Assembly: GCF_900115055.1 (NCBI RefSeq) | Contig: NZ_FOVD01000007.1 | Coordinates: forward strand, 124,001-188,000 | DNA length: 64,000 nucleotides | Source of the DNA: Chryseobacterium oleae | GTDB taxonomy: Bacteria; Bacteroidota; Bacteroidia; Flavobacteriales; Weeksellaceae | Direction of reading: 5' to 3' | Part shown: positions 1 through 8,732 of the stretch, one piece after another | Position numbering within the stretch: position 1 is the first letter of the stretch | Layout of the letters: each line of letters opens with the position of its first letter | Made by a program: the position numbers and the translations under genes | Notes under the pieces: generated by a model | What the model was told of the DNA's origin: nothing | What the model saw: only the letters and a program-made list of their open reading frames with translations | The model's database searches: none

Positions 1-1032
1 CCATTTGGCCATAATAGAGCCACCTCTGGAAACAATTCCCGTTACTCTTTTTGCGGTAAGGTGGATGTATCTCAACAATACTCCGGCATGAATCGTAAAA
101 TAGGAAACGCCCTGTTCCGCCTGCTCGATCAAAGTATCTTTAAAAACTTCCCACGTGAGATCTTCAGGAACTCCTTTTACTTTTTCCAGCGCCTGATAAA
201 TAGGAACCGTCCCGATAGGTACCGGACTGTTTCTGATGATCCATTCTCTTGTTTCGTGGATGTTTTTTCCTGTGGAAAGATCCATAATGGTGTCTGCACC
301 CCAACGGCAGGCCCAAACAGCCTTTTCTACTTCCTCATCTATACTGGATGAAACGGCACTGTTTCCTATATTAGCATTAATTTTAACCAGGAAATTTCGC
401 CCGATGATCATCGGTTCACTTTCCGGATGGTTGATATTATTCGGAATGATTGCTCTTCCGGCTGCAATTTCGTCTCTTACAAATTCGGGAGTAATTTTGC
501 TTTTTGGTGTATTTGCTCCAAAACTGTTTCCCGGATGCTGAAATGCCATTTCTTTGGAAACACTATCCAGCTGTTCGATTCGCTGATTTTCCCTGATCGC
601 CACATATTCCATTTCAGGCGTGATGATTCCCTGTTTGGCGTAGTAAAGCTGCGTAAGCTCCATTCCATCTTTGGCTACTTTTGGTTTGTGGTCGTACGCA
701 AAACGCAATTCATCGAGACGCGTGTCTGCTAAACGTGCTTTTCCATATTCTGAGGTGATCCCGTTCAGGATATCTACATCCTTTCTGTCCAGAATCCACT
801 GTTCACGGATTCTTGGAAGTCCTTTCATAATATCGATGGATGCATTTTCGTCCGTATAAGGTCCCGAGGTATCATAAATGGTAACCGGGGGATTTTCTTC
901 CAGACTGCCGTTCGTAAGCCTGGTAGGACTAAGGTGAATTTCACGCATTGCCACGCTGATAGGATGTATTTTTCCTTCAACATAAATTTTCTTGGCGTTC
1001 GAAAATGGCGAACATGTGATTGAATGAGCCAT
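1..1032 (-). CDS. thiC: Phosphomethylpyrimidine synthase ThiC (N-terminal part, cut by window edge)
   Basis: ThiC is the radical-SAM enzyme that rearranges aminoimidazole ribotide into the hydroxymethylpyrimidine phosphate of thiamine. Translation of the minus strand from the ATG at 1032 is open for 344 codons to the window edge, about the first half of a protein usually near 600 residues. It matches the ThiC N-terminal region: VYDTSGPYTD-like text (here TIYDTSGPYTDENA) near residue 55, RLDELRFAYDHKPK near residue 100, then blocks around NINHPESEPMIIGRNFLVKINANIGNS and GADTIMDLSTG that form the substrate-binding core. The C-terminal CX2CX4C iron-sulfur motif lies outside the window. It sits 25 bp after thiS and under the same TPP riboswitch. 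Identity is secure; only truncation by the window limits it. Confidence 0.96.
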   Translation of the reverse strand, partial: MAHSITCSPFSNAKKIYVEGKIHPISVAMREIHLSPTRLTNGSLEENPPVTIYDTSGPYTDENASIDIMKGLPRIREQWILDRKDVDILNGITSEYGKARLADTRLDELRFAYDHKPKVAKDGMELTQLYYAKQGIITPEMEYVAIRENQRIEQLDSVSKEMAFQHPGNSFGANTPKSKITPEFVRDEIAAGRAIIPNNINHPESEPMIIGRNFLVKINANIGNSAVSSSIDEEVEKAVWACRWGADTIMDLSTGKNIHETREWIIRNSPVPIGTVPIYQALEKVKGVPEDLTWEVFKDTLIEQAEQGVSYFTIHAGVLLRYIHLTAKRVTGIVSRGGSIMAKW

Positions 1033-1057
1033 AAATTTTTGTTTTATTAAATGAGAA

Positions 1058-1264
1058 TTATCCGCCCTGAGTGGCAGTAATGATTAATACTGAATCTTTG
1101 TCTTTAAGGAGGGTTTCTGCCCAGGCGGACAGTGGAATAATACGGTTGTTCACAGCTACGGCGATCCCTTTTTTCTTTCCGGGTATTTCCATAGCCATAA
1201 GCGCTTCCAGAGTATCGGGAAGTACTTCAAATGTTTTCGTTGTGTGGTTGATTGTAAGTTCCAT
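1058..1264 (-). CDS. thiS: Sulfur carrier protein ThiS
   Basis: ThiS carries sulfur as a C-terminal thiocarboxylate to the thiazole of thiamine. The 68-residue product has the small beta-grasp size and ends in the diagnostic Gly-Gly (ATQGG) that is adenylated by ThiF. The segment AVAVNNRIIPLSAW is the usual ThiS core. It is the first gene after the TPP riboswitch and is followed by thiC after 25 bp, so the two are almost certainly co-transcribed and repressed by thiamine pyrophosphate. The length is typical and nothing is missing. Confidence 0.95.
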   Translation of the reverse strand: MELTINHTTKTFEVLPDTLEALMAMEIPGKKKGIAVAVNNRIIPLSAWAETLLKDKDSVLIITATQGG

Positions 1265-1333
1265 TCCTAATTATTTTATATATACTTTAGGAATGGCCCT
1301 TATTGTACAGTAGAATGTACAGCAAAAGTCATT

Positions 1334-1416
1334 TACTTTTCCCTACGCTGGTATCATCCAGATCAGGTTCAAAGGGTAAAGTCTCAGTCTGTATATTTAC
1401 AGACACCCCTAAAGTT
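1334..1416 (-). promoter_or_regulatory. TPP riboswitch (THI element)
   Basis: Read on the minus strand, this stretch contains the conserved THI-box landmarks in order: a GGGGTGTC segment at the 5' side, a variable hairpin, the CTGAGA motif, then ACCCTTTGAACCTGATCTGG and the closing GATACCAGCGTAGGGA. These are the pyrimidine-sensing and pyrophosphate-sensing helices of the TPP aptamer. It lies about 70 bp upstream of thiS, so binding of thiamine pyrophosphate should switch off thiS and thiC. Confidence 0.96.
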
Positions 1417-1498
1417 GCAACGAAGGTAGGTATTTTTTCAGAACGCGCAAAATTTTGTTTTTCTATCCTGTTTATCGAATCTCAGTGAATACAACAAA

Positions 1499-1523
1499 AA
1501 AAGCGATGGAATCCATCGCTTTT
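1499..1523. terminator. Intrinsic terminator after the T9SS protein gene
   Basis: GCGATGGA (1503-1510) pairs with TCCATCGC (1512-1519), flanked by A and T runs on both sides so it could work in both directions. It lies 20 bp beyond the stop of the minus-strand gene at 1545. Confidence 0.8.
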
Positions 1524-1544
1524 AATTTTAAATATTTGTTTTGA

Positions 1545-3380
1545 TTACTTCTTGATTATTTTATGAGAAGACTTTGTTCCATCTTTATACTGCACATTCA
1601 GAATATATAAACCGGTTTTCAATTCTGATAAATTCACACTGGAGGAAACATTGTCAATCATTTTAACAATTCTTCCTGAAACATCAGCAACAATCACAGA
1701 TTTTACTTTATCAACATCAGAAATATTAATGTTATCACTGAATGGATTCGGATAAATTTTCAGCGCCTCTTTTTTAGCAGTTTCCAGAGTACTTAACGTC
1801 CTTGGCTCATAAGAAATGTTATCAATAGAAAGACTGTTCGCAGGTGTTCCTAAGTTCTTTAAAGCCAATTGGGTTACCCCTGCCGGTAATGCAGGGATAT
1901 CAAAAGTGAACGGGTATACTGTATTCGTAGTGGTTACACTGAAAGTTGTGAGCTGTACAAAATTATTTGATGGATCTACATATCCTACCTGAAGAATTCC
2001 GTTTGCCGTTACTGAAGCTTTTGCATCAAATTTCAGTTTATAAGTTCCAGATTGCAGGGTACTCATTGCAGGAAGAGCAACATAGGCAATACGGGTTCCT
2101 GATGTCCACATATACAGTGTATTGCTTCCGGTAATCGTTGTACTGTTTGAAATATGGCCACCATTATTGGATCCTAAATTAGTCCAGCAGACCGGCAGAA
2201 TGCCTGCATTTCCGTTGGTCACACCGGTGTACCCTTCAAATCCCTCAAAATAAGATCCTGGAAGCGCATCACACTGTGTGGTAAAATTGGTAAGAGGCGT
2301 CCAGTTGCTTTTATCTGAGGTACTGCATACAGATCTTACCCATACGAAATAGTTGGAAGCGGGCTGCAGCGGGCTTAATGGTGTGGATAACCCTGTAATC
2401 CCTGTTATCGTAGCCGGTGTAGAGGCTGTAGGTACAGTATTTGAAGTAGAATAATAGACTTCATATCCATTGGCTGGGGCCGGTGAAGGAGCCGTCCAGT
2501 TTACGGTAGCCGAATTGGTTGTAGCCCCTGTAACATTGACCCCTGACGGCATCCAGCATGTAGGAACTGACCACGTATAGGTCAAACCCGCTGGCGGCAT
2601 TCCCGGAATTGCATTCGTTGTATTAGCAGCTTGGGTACTGCTGTTTGCGGTCCCGGCTGTGGAGTTTATAAATTCCAGGGTGGTCGCGTTAAGTCTGTTA
2701 TTAAAATCTGTATTTGTGCTGCCTCTCAAACCTATTTGAGCTGTAGTCGCTATAGCCGTACTGCCCACTAAAAATGCTCCACTGTTATACACCATCTTTA
2801 TGGCATTGGATGTTTCCTGAAGTCTTATCTGGAAAGAAAATGTATAGGCTGCGGTGGTGGAAGCACTATAGGCTGGTCTGAAATTCTTCCATTGAATCAC
2901 GATCTCCCGGTTGGGAGCAGAACCTACGGTTTCCCAACTTATGTTTCCGGTAGTACCATTGATATCAAATACGGTACTGAGATCTCTTCCCCAGGCGGAA
3001 ACAGCGCCATCATATGCCACAGTTCCCGATATCGGACTGCTGGTTGAGGTTGCTGGTGCTGTGGCTCCAAATGTAATAAACCCGTTTGTGGAGACGTTCA
3101 GGGAAGTATAGGATGTTCCATTAAAGACAAAGCCAAATGGCAGGGTTACAGGATAAAAATTACTGTCAAGATTTGTTGCTGAAGTATTTCCTGTAGCTTC
3201 AGCCAATACGGTTCCCGTAATAGAGGTATAAGTTTCTGAGGACTGGGCAAAATTGTAAGCGCTTACCTGTGCTGATACTAAACTGCCACCTCCAAGCAAT
3301 ACCGTAAAACCGAATAAAGCTCTATTTAAATAATTAGCTTTTTCGTTACGTTTAGAGAAAAAATTGTAAAAATGTTTCAT
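1545..3380 (-). CDS. Secreted fibronectin type III protein with T9SS type A sorting tail
   Basis: The product is 611 residues. It starts with a signal peptide (basic N-terminus, hydrophobic stretch about 23-36, likely cut after SLVSA). Residues about 40-265 form a beta-rich region with repeated Ser/Thr/Gly text. Residues about 275-370 match a fibronectin type III domain (SATVNWTAP, GYEVYYST, YFVWVRSVC). A following block starting CDALPGSYFEGFE looks like the galactose-binding-like region common in secreted Bacteroidota proteins. The last about 70 residues are a T9SS type A sorting domain (KIYPNPFSDNINI, GLYILNVQYKDG, final KIIKK). It should cross the outer membrane through the type IX system. 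No catalytic motif was recognised; an adhesin or cell-surface role is a guess. Confidence 0.85.
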   Translation of the reverse strand: MKHFYNFFSKRNEKANYLNRALFGFTVLLGGGSLVSAQVSAYNFAQSSETYTSITGTVLAEATGNTSATNLDSNFYPVTLPFGFVFNGTSYTSLNVSTNGFITFGATAPATSTSSPISGTVAYDGAVSAWGRDLSTVFDINGTTGNISWETVGSAPNREIVIQWKNFRPAYSASTTAAYTFSFQIRLQETSNAIKMVYNSGAFLVGSTAIATTAQIGLRGSTNTDFNNRLNATTLEFINSTAGTANSSTQAANTTNAIPGMPPAGLTYTWSVPTCWMPSGVNVTGATTNSATVNWTAPSPAPANGYEVYYSTSNTVPTASTPATITGITGLSTPLSPLQPASNYFVWVRSVCSTSDKSNWTPLTNFTTQCDALPGSYFEGFEGYTGVTNGNAGILPVCWTNLGSNNGGHISNSTTITGSNTLYMWTSGTRIAYVALPAMSTLQSGTYKLKFDAKASVTANGILQVGYVDPSNNFVQLTTFSVTTTNTVYPFTFDIPALPAGVTQLALKNLGTPANSLSIDNISYEPRTLSTLETAKKEALKIYPNPFSDNINISDVDKVKSVIVADVSGRIVKMIDNVSSSVNLSELKTGLYILNVQYKDGTKSSHKIIKK

Positions 3381-3559
3381 ATACGATGGATTAAATTCCC
3401 AACTAAGATATGAATTTTTACAAATAATTAAATAAAAAACAGATTTAAACGAATTATCAACAATGAAAACGACAAATAATAGTTAATTTATCACTAGTCT
3501 TGGAAAAACCGATGGATAAATTTCCTTCAATACCCGAACTTTAAAACGTACAAAAACAA

Positions 3560-3582
3560 AATCCTGCTGGATATGCAGGATT
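3560..3582 (-). terminator. Intrinsic terminator of the panB operon
   Basis: AATCCTGC (3560-3567) pairs with GCAGGATT (3575-3582). It lies just past the stop of the minus-strand pseudouridine synthase gene, with a T-rich stretch on the far side. Confidence 0.65.
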
Positions 3583-3588
3583 ATTTTT

Positions 3589-4266
3589 TTATTCTTCACA
3601 GGCTCTCCATATGGCATCATTCTGCGGAACGGGAGCAATAATTTCTACTTTTTCCTTGGTAACGGGATGAATAAACTCCAGCTTTCTCGCATGAAGATTG
3701 ATTCCACCATCCGGATTCGAGCGGGGTGCTCCATATTTCAGATCTCCTTTGATGGGAATTCCCGTTTTAGAGAGCTGAGCACGGATCTGATGATGTCTTC
3801 CGGTTTCCAGATCGATTTCCAGAAGCATATAATTATCTAATGTTTTGATGACATGATAAGTCAGGATGGCTTCTTTTGCACCTTCGGTTACTTTTGGAAA
3901 AACGCTCGCCTTATTGTTTTTTTCATTCTTCTTTAAGTAATGCACCAATCTCTGGCTCTGAGGAATCATTTCTTTTCCCACGACAGCCCAATAGGTTTTC
4001 TTTACTTCCCTGTTTTTCACCATCTGGGTAAGACGGGTAAGTGCTTTGGAAGTTTTAGCATAAATAACCAGACCCGAAGTCGGGCGGTCTATACGATGAA
4101 CCAAACCGAGAAAAACATTTCCCGGCTTGTCATCTCTTTTCTTTATAAAATGTTTGATAGACTCCAGCAAAGATTCATCGCCGGTTTTATCGCCCTGAAC
4201 AAGCTGTCCTACTTTTTTGTTCACCACCAGAAGGTGGTTATCTTCATATGCAATCTGCTCCTCCAT
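3589..4266 (-). CDS. RluA-family pseudouridine synthase
   Basis: The enzyme isomerises uridine to pseudouridine in ribosomal or transfer RNA. The 225-residue product has the family signature HRIDRPTSGLVIYAKT around residues 58-73, including the catalytic aspartate in the RID motif. It also has ETGRHHQIRAQLS near residue 153 and GDLKYGA near residue 172. There is no N-terminal S4 domain, so it is the short catalytic-only form seen in RluA, TruC and YqcB-like enzymes; the exact target RNA cannot be assigned. It is the last gene of a tight operon, 3 bp after the small membrane protein gene and behind panB, with a terminator after it. Confidence 0.9.
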   Translation of the reverse strand: MEEQIAYEDNHLLVVNKKVGQLVQGDKTGDESLLESIKHFIKKRDDKPGNVFLGLVHRIDRPTSGLVIYAKTSKALTRLTQMVKNREVKKTYWAVVGKEMIPQSQRLVHYLKKNEKNNKASVFPKVTEGAKEAILTYHVIKTLDNYMLLEIDLETGRHHQIRAQLSKTGIPIKGDLKYGAPRSNPDGGINLHARKLEFIHPVTKEKVEIIAPVPQNDAIWRACEE

Positions 4267-4269
4267 AAT

Positions 4270-4593
4270 TTACGAACGTCTCGGTCTGTTGGTAAAAGAA
4301 ATAGCAATTCCTCCAAGAAGGCCGATTGTTTTAAGAACTGAAAGTTTAGATTCTTCTGGTAAAGAAGCTCCTACCACACACAGCAAAGCTGCCGCGTACA
4401 TGGCATATGTGAAATTTTTATTGGTAAGCGTAGGCGCCTGAACGATGAAACTGGCTCCGATCAGGTAATAAAAAATTTTCCTGGAAAGTAAATGATTGAT
4501 TTCCGGGGAAAATAAATTAAGCCACCCTGCTCCAAGGCAGATTAGTGCTGCGATTGATAAAATTCCCTGTATAGACTGTTGGTTTTTCATCAA
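4270..4593 (-). CDS. Small membrane protein of unknown function
   Basis: The product is 107 residues with about four hydrophobic segments (near 11-27, 38-54, 61-79 and 86-99) and a basic end (TNRPRRS). No known domain was recognised. Its start codon directly abuts the panB stop and its own stop is 3 bp from the next gene, so it is expressed with panB and the pseudouridine synthase. Conservation of this order would suggest an inner-membrane housekeeping role, but the sequence gives no function. Confidence 0.75.
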   Translation of the reverse strand: MMKNQQSIQGILSIAALICLGAGWLNLFSPEINHLLSRKIFYYLIGASFIVQAPTLTNKNFTYAMYAAALLCVVGASLPEESKLSVLKTIGLLGGIAISFTNRPRRS

Positions 4594-5409
4594 TTAGTAG
4601 CTTTCATTTTCGTTAGGAAACTCTACACTTTTCACGTCTTTTACATACTGAGCAACGGCTCCGGTAATTTCTGTGTACAGATCAAGATATCTTCTTAAGA
4701 ACTTCGGGCTGAAACCTTTGTTCATTCCAACCATATCGTGGTATACAAGAACCTGTCCGTCACAATCAGAACCGGCTCCGATTCCTATGGTAGGGATTGA
4801 AATGGCTTCAGTTACTTTTTTAGCCAAATCAGCAGGGATTTTCTCCAAAACAATACCGAAACATCCCAGTTCTTCTAAAAGTTGCGCATCAGCAATTAAT
4901 TTATCTGCTTCCGCTTCATCTTTTGCTCTTACCTTATAGGTTCCGAATTTATAAATCGACTGTGGTGTCAATCCTAAATGTCCCATGACAGGAATTCCTG
5001 CATTGATGATTTTTTTGATAGATTTTGAGATCTCTTTTCCTCCTTCAATTTTTACGGCATGAGCACCTCCTTCTTTCATCATTCTTACCGCAGACTCCAA
5101 TGCTTTCTCAGGATTACTCTGATAGGTTCCGAATGGAAGATCCGCTATCACAAGAGCTCTGTCAGTTCCTCTTACTACACTTTGAGCATGATAGATCATC
5201 TGGTCCAATGTGATAGGAAGGGTTGTTTCAAATCCCGCCATTACATTGGCTGCAGAGTCTCCGATCAAAATTGCATCAACTCCTCCTGCGTCTACCATCT
5301 TAGCGGTGGTAAAATCGTAGGCCGTAAGCATTGTTATTTTTTCCTTGTCGAATTTCATTTTTCGCAAGGTTTCAGTCGTAACTTTTTTAATTTCAGAGTG
5401 AACAGACAT
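4594..5409 (-). CDS. panB: 3-methyl-2-oxobutanoate hydroxymethyltransferase PanB
   Basis: PanB adds a hydroxymethyl group from methylene-tetrahydrofolate to 2-oxoisovalerate, the first committed step of pantothenate synthesis. The 271-residue product has the usual length and motifs: MLTAYDFTTAKMVD near residue 27, ILIGDSAANVMAG near 46 (Mg-binding Asp), DLPFGTY near 89, VKIEGG near 118 (catalytic region Glu), PVMGHLGLTPQS near 139, and IGIGAGSDCDGQVLVYHDM near 200. It leads a three-gene operon. Confidence 0.97.
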   Translation of the reverse strand: MSVHSEIKKVTTETLRKMKFDKEKITMLTAYDFTTAKMVDAGGVDAILIGDSAANVMAGFETTLPITLDQMIYHAQSVVRGTDRALVIADLPFGTYQSNPEKALESAVRMMKEGGAHAVKIEGGKEISKSIKKIINAGIPVMGHLGLTPQSIYKFGTYKVRAKDEAEADKLIADAQLLEELGCFGIVLEKIPADLAKKVTEAISIPTIGIGAGSDCDGQVLVYHDMVGMNKGFSPKFLRRYLDLYTEITGAVAQYVKDVKSVEFPNENESY

Positions 5410-5433
5410 AATTTATCTATTTTTTTAAAAGTT

Positions 5434-5456
5434 AAAAAGTCGGCTTTCGCCGACTT
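5434..5456 (-). terminator. Intrinsic terminator after the Crp/Fnr gene
   Basis: AAGTCGGC (5437-5444), loop TTTC, GCCGACTT (5449-5456). On the minus strand the hairpin is followed by a T run, 18 bp after the stop codon at 5474. Confidence 0.88.
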
Positions 5457-5473
5457 AAGTTTTTGTATGATGG

Positions 5474-6187
5474 TTATAAAACTACGTGACCTAGTTTCAT
5501 CAGTTTGTCGTGGTTGAGAATTTTGATATTTCTTCCGTCTACTTCTATGAGACTGTCCTGTTTGAATTCAGAGATCAAACGGATGGCACTTTCTGTAGCA
5601 GTACCAATGATGTTGGCAATTTCTTCTCTCGTAAGCGAGATCTTGATAAACCCTTCAGGATCTACACCCAGTTTCTGTTCCAGAAGGATCAGAATTTCTG
5701 CCAGTCTTTCTCTTACTGTTTTCTGAGCAAGGAACGTGATGGTGTTGGATGATTCTCCTAATTCGTAAGAGATTTTTTGAAGCATTGCAAAAGAAAGCTG
5801 CGGATCTACTTCCAGAAGATACATAAAGATATCAGCGGGAAGGAAAATGCATTCAATATCTGTCATAGCCTCTGCCTTTGCCTGGAAATTTTCCCCGCAA
5901 AGCAATGAACGATAGCCGATGATGTCCCCCTCTTTGATAAATCTCAGGATCTGGTCTTTTCCAAACGCTCCCGATTTTGACAGCTTAGCTGCCCCTTTTT
6001 CTAAAACGAACACTCCTTTCGGTGTTTCTCCGTCCTCGAAAATGGTATCGTGCTTCTGAAAACTCAATCTTTTCTTGCCGTTAATATATTTTTCAAAATC
6101 AGTGCTAGAAAGTCTTTCCTTAAATGATTTATCATTAAAAACTCTGGCGAACCTCTCTTCAATTGCAATCTGTTGTTCCTGCGACAT
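5474..6187 (-). CDS. Crp/Fnr-family transcriptional regulator
   Basis: The protein has an N-terminal cyclic-nucleotide-binding-like barrel (about residues 20-140; KRLSFQKHDTIFEDGETPKGVFVLEKG) and a C-terminal winged helix (VRERLAEILILLEQK, then LTREEIANIIGTATESAIRLISEFK as recognition region). There is no N-terminal cysteine cluster, so it is not a classical oxygen-sensing 4Fe-4S Fnr. It lies divergent to the cbb3 oxidase locus, which is the usual target of Fnr relatives, so control of that locus is a reasonable inference. An in-frame ATG at 6199 would add four residues; the -7 box at 6206-6213 is so close that the ATG at 6187 is preferred. Confidence 0.9.
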   Translation of the reverse strand: MSQEQQIAIEERFARVFNDKSFKERLSSTDFEKYINGKKRLSFQKHDTIFEDGETPKGVFVLEKGAAKLSKSGAFGKDQILRFIKEGDIIGYRSLLCGENFQAKAEAMTDIECIFLPADIFMYLLEVDPQLSFAMLQKISYELGESSNTITFLAQKTVRERLAEILILLEQKLGVDPEGFIKISLTREEIANIIGTATESAIRLISEFKQDSLIEVDGRNIKILNHDKLMKLGHVVL

Positions 6188-6205
6188 TTTATATGACATT
6201 TATCA

Positions 6206-6236
6206 CAAAAATAGAACTTTTTAACACGATAAACAA
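6206..6236 (-). promoter_or_regulatory. Promoter of the Crp/Fnr gene (Bacteroidota -33/-7)
   Basis: On the minus strand the -7 box TATTTTTG (6206-6213) matches TAnnTTTG. A TTG (6234-6236) stands 20 bp upstream, inside the usual 17-23 bp window. Transcription should begin near 6200, giving a very short leader. Confidence 0.6.
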
Positions 6237-6248
6237 AAAAAATTGTTA

Positions 6249-6256
6249 TAATTTTG
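6249..6256 (+). promoter_or_regulatory. Candidate -7 box for ccoI
   Basis: TAATTTTG matches TAnnTTTG, 20 bp before the ccoI start. No TTG is found at the expected distance, so the promoter may need an activator; the divergent Crp/Fnr gene is the obvious candidate. Confidence 0.35.
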
Positions 6257-6275
6257 TCGTTCAATATATTATGTG

Positions 6276-8654
6276 GTGAGCGAGAACTGTTTTCATTGTG
6301 GTCAAGGGATAGAAAAAGAGAGAATTTTGTTTGATGAAAAGACTTTCTGTTGCAACGGATGTAAGTCTGTCTATGAAATTCTGAATATCAATAATTTAAC
6401 TAATTTCTACGAGCTTAATAAAAGAGCCGGAATCCGTCCCAGCGACGAGAGCTCTTCGCAGTTCGAATATCTTGATACACCGGAGATCTTCGAAAAGGTC
6501 ACCGATTTCTCAGAAGGAAAGACCAGTCTCGTTACTTTTAAAATCCCAGTAATACACTGTTCTTCATGCATCTGGCTTCTTGAAAGCCTTCATACTTTGC
6601 ATGAACATATCAACTATTCTCAGGTGAATTTCACCAGAAAGACCTTACAGATTTCATTCAACCATAATGATCTCAAATTAAGCGAACTAGCTAATTTCTT
6701 AACCAATCTCGGCTACAAGCCCGTTATCAGCCTTGAAACTGCCGATAAAAATGTAGATCATCTTGATAAATCTCTTCTTATAAAATTCGCAATTGCAGGT
6801 TTTGCATTCGGAAACGGAATGTTCCTGGCTTTCCCGGAATATGTGGGAGGTGAAGATTTCTGGATGGAGCATTATAAAGGGCTTTTCAGAACGTTAATGT
6901 TCTTACTGGCATGTCCTGTGGTATTTTATTCCGCGTCGGATTATTATAAATCGGCATGGTACGGATTAAAAAATAAGATCGTGAATATTGATGTTCCGAT
7001 CGTACTGGGAATTTTTGTTCTTTTCGGACGAAGCATTTATGAAGTGGTTACCGATTACGGTCCCGGATATTTCGATACCCTGTGTGGATTGTTGTTCTTT
7101 ATGCTAATGGGGAAAATTTTCCAGAAAAGAACGTACAGCGCATTATCTTACGACAGAGATTATAAATCATTCTACCCTATCGCCGTTACTAAAGTAGATT
7201 TCGAAGGCAAGCAGGACAACATCCTTCTTTCTGAAATCAAAGTGGGCGACAGAATTCTGGTAAGAAACCAGGAAATCATTCCGGTGGATGCCATTCTGAT
7301 CAACGGGGAAGGAAATATAGACAACAGTTTCATTACCGGGGAAAGCGAAAGCATCAGCAAGCAGCCCGGTGATAAAATCTTTGCCGGTGGAAAACAGATC
7401 GGATCATCACTGGAACTGGAAGTAATCAAAGATGTTGACCAGAGTTATTTGACACAGCTTTGGAATAAAGAAGCGTTCAAAAAACATGAAACAGGCCTTG
7501 ACACACTGACCAACAACGTCAGCAAATATTTCACATTCATTATTTTAGGCATTGCAGTCGTTTCGGGAACTTACTGGGCGTTTATTGACCTGAATGTTAT
7601 GTTCCAGGTTATTTCAGCCATTCTGATCATTGCGTGTCCATGTGCACTGGCATTGTCTGCTCCGTTTACTTTCGGGCACATTATGAGAATTTTAGGACGT
7701 AATAAGTTTTACGTAAAAGATACCTTAACGATTGAAAAGATTGCGAAACTGGATACGATTGTTTTTGATAAAACAGGAACTATTACGCACAGAAAAAAAT
7801 CTAATATCAGATATGAAGGTATTGAAATCAATGATTTTGACCAACTGAATATCAAAACGTTATTGAAAAATTCCAATCACCCGCTTTCCAAATCATTATA
7901 CGAATTCATTGAGGTGAATGACGACTATTATCCTGTTGAAAAATTCCAGGAAATTTCAGGAAAAGGATATGAAGCCAGCGTAAGGGGAAGCCTTTATAAG
8001 ATTGGTTCTGCCCGTTACAACAATCAGGAACCTAAGAATCTGGAGACAGCGGTTTATATCAGCAAAAACGGTGAATTTGTAGGTAAATTCATTTTCAAAA
8101 ACGAATACCGTCCGAAATTAAAAGAGCTATTTACCAAGCTAAGCACGTACAAAATATTCATTCTGAGCGGTGATAATTCTTCTGAGGAAAATCAACTTAA
8201 AGAACTGATCCCGAACTACAAAGGAATGGCTTTCAACCAAAGCCCTGAAGACAAACTGAACTACATCAAAAACCTTCAGGATCAGCAGATGAAAGTAGCC
8301 ATGCTGGGAGATGGACTGAATGATGCAGGTGCCCTTAAGCAGAGTAACGTAGGAATTGCTATTGCGGATGATACGAACAGCTTCACACCATCGTCTGATG
8401 TCATCATGAATGGGGATAAAGTAGTGACTCTGGACAAATACCTGAGTGTCTGCAAAGGCTCGATTACTATTGTAAAAATGACATTCATAATCAGTTTCTT
8501 GTACAATATTGTCGGTTTAAGTTACGCAGTTACAGGCCATATGCATCCGCTCTTCGCAGCAATCATCATGCCAATCAGTTCGATCACAGTGGTAACATTC
8601 ACTACTCTTTCGACCTGGATTTTGGGCCGAAAACATTTCAAAAAGCAGGCGTAG
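6276..8654 (+). CDS. ccoI: Copper-type P1B ATPase CcoI (cbb3 oxidase assembly)
   Basis: CcoI exports copper across the inner membrane for insertion into cbb3 oxidase. The protein is about 792 residues. It starts with a cysteine-rich segment (CFHCGQG, FCCNGCKSVYEIL) followed by a degenerate heavy-metal-associated domain with a CSSC motif near residue 93. The P-type ATPase core follows: actuator TGES near residue 353, CPCALALSAP ion-path motif near 454, phosphorylation site DKTGTIT near 498, HP pair near 536, and hinge GDGLNDAGAL near 683. The start is GTG, since upstream in-frame codons lead to a stop without ATG. GTG at 6276 gives MSENC; GTG at 6273 is also possible. It heads the oxidase locus. 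Confidence 0.95.
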   Translation: MSENCFHCGQGIEKERILFDEKTFCCNGCKSVYEILNINNLTNFYELNKRAGIRPSDESSSQFEYLDTPEIFEKVTDFSEGKTSLVTFKIPVIHCSSCIWLLESLHTLHEHINYSQVNFTRKTLQISFNHNDLKLSELANFLTNLGYKPVISLETADKNVDHLDKSLLIKFAIAGFAFGNGMFLAFPEYVGGEDFWMEHYKGLFRTLMFLLACPVVFYSASDYYKSAWYGLKNKIVNIDVPIVLGIFVLFGRSIYEVVTDYGPGYFDTLCGLLFFMLMGKIFQKRTYSALSYDRDYKSFYPIAVTKVDFEGKQDNILLSEIKVGDRILVRNQEIIPVDAILINGEGNIDNSFITGESESISKQPGDKIFAGGKQIGSSLELEVIKDVDQSYLTQLWNKEAFKKHETGLDTLTNNVSKYFTFIILGIAVVSGTYWAFIDLNVMFQVISAILIIACPCALALSAPFTFGHIMRILGRNKFYVKDTLTIEKIAKLDTIVFDKTGTITHRKKSNIRYEGIEINDFDQLNIKTLLKNSNHPLSKSLYEFIEVNDDYYPVEKFQEISGKGYEASVRGSLYKIGSARYNNQEPKNLETAVYISKNGEFVGKFIFKNEYRPKLKELFTKLSTYKIFILSGDNSSEENQLKELIPNYKGMAFNQSPEDKLNYIKNLQDQQMKVAMLGDGLNDAGALKQSNVGIAIADDTNSFTPSSDVIMNGDKVVTLDKYLSVCKGSITIVKMTFIISFLYNIVGLSYAVTGHMHPLFAAIIMPISSITVVTFTTLSTWILGRKHFKKQA

Positions 8655-8724
8655 AAGCCCTTATTTAGACTGATTTTAAATTAGCTGAAATCGGCATTTC
8701 GTGATGAATGTCATTATTTTTCAC

Positions 8725-8732
8725 TAAATTTG
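8725..8732 (+). promoter_or_regulatory. Candidate internal -7 box before ccoS
   Basis: TAAATTTG matches TAnnTTTG, 31 bp before ccoS in the 109-bp gap after ccoI. No clear TTG partner is seen. A second match, TAATTTTG at 8749-8756, has a TTG 16 bp upstream but would leave almost no leader. An extra promoter for the structural genes is plausible, not shown. Confidence 0.3.

Noticed and set aside
5059..5517. Long plus-strand ORF of 152 codons over panB
   Set aside because: It is a shadow of panB on the opposite strand, with no start context and Cys/His/Phe-rich noise composition; panB is certain.
6200..6272. Classical Fnr box (TTGAT-N4-ATCAA) before ccoI
   Set aside because: No sequence with this symmetry was found in the divergent gap; control by the neighbouring regulator remains an inference.
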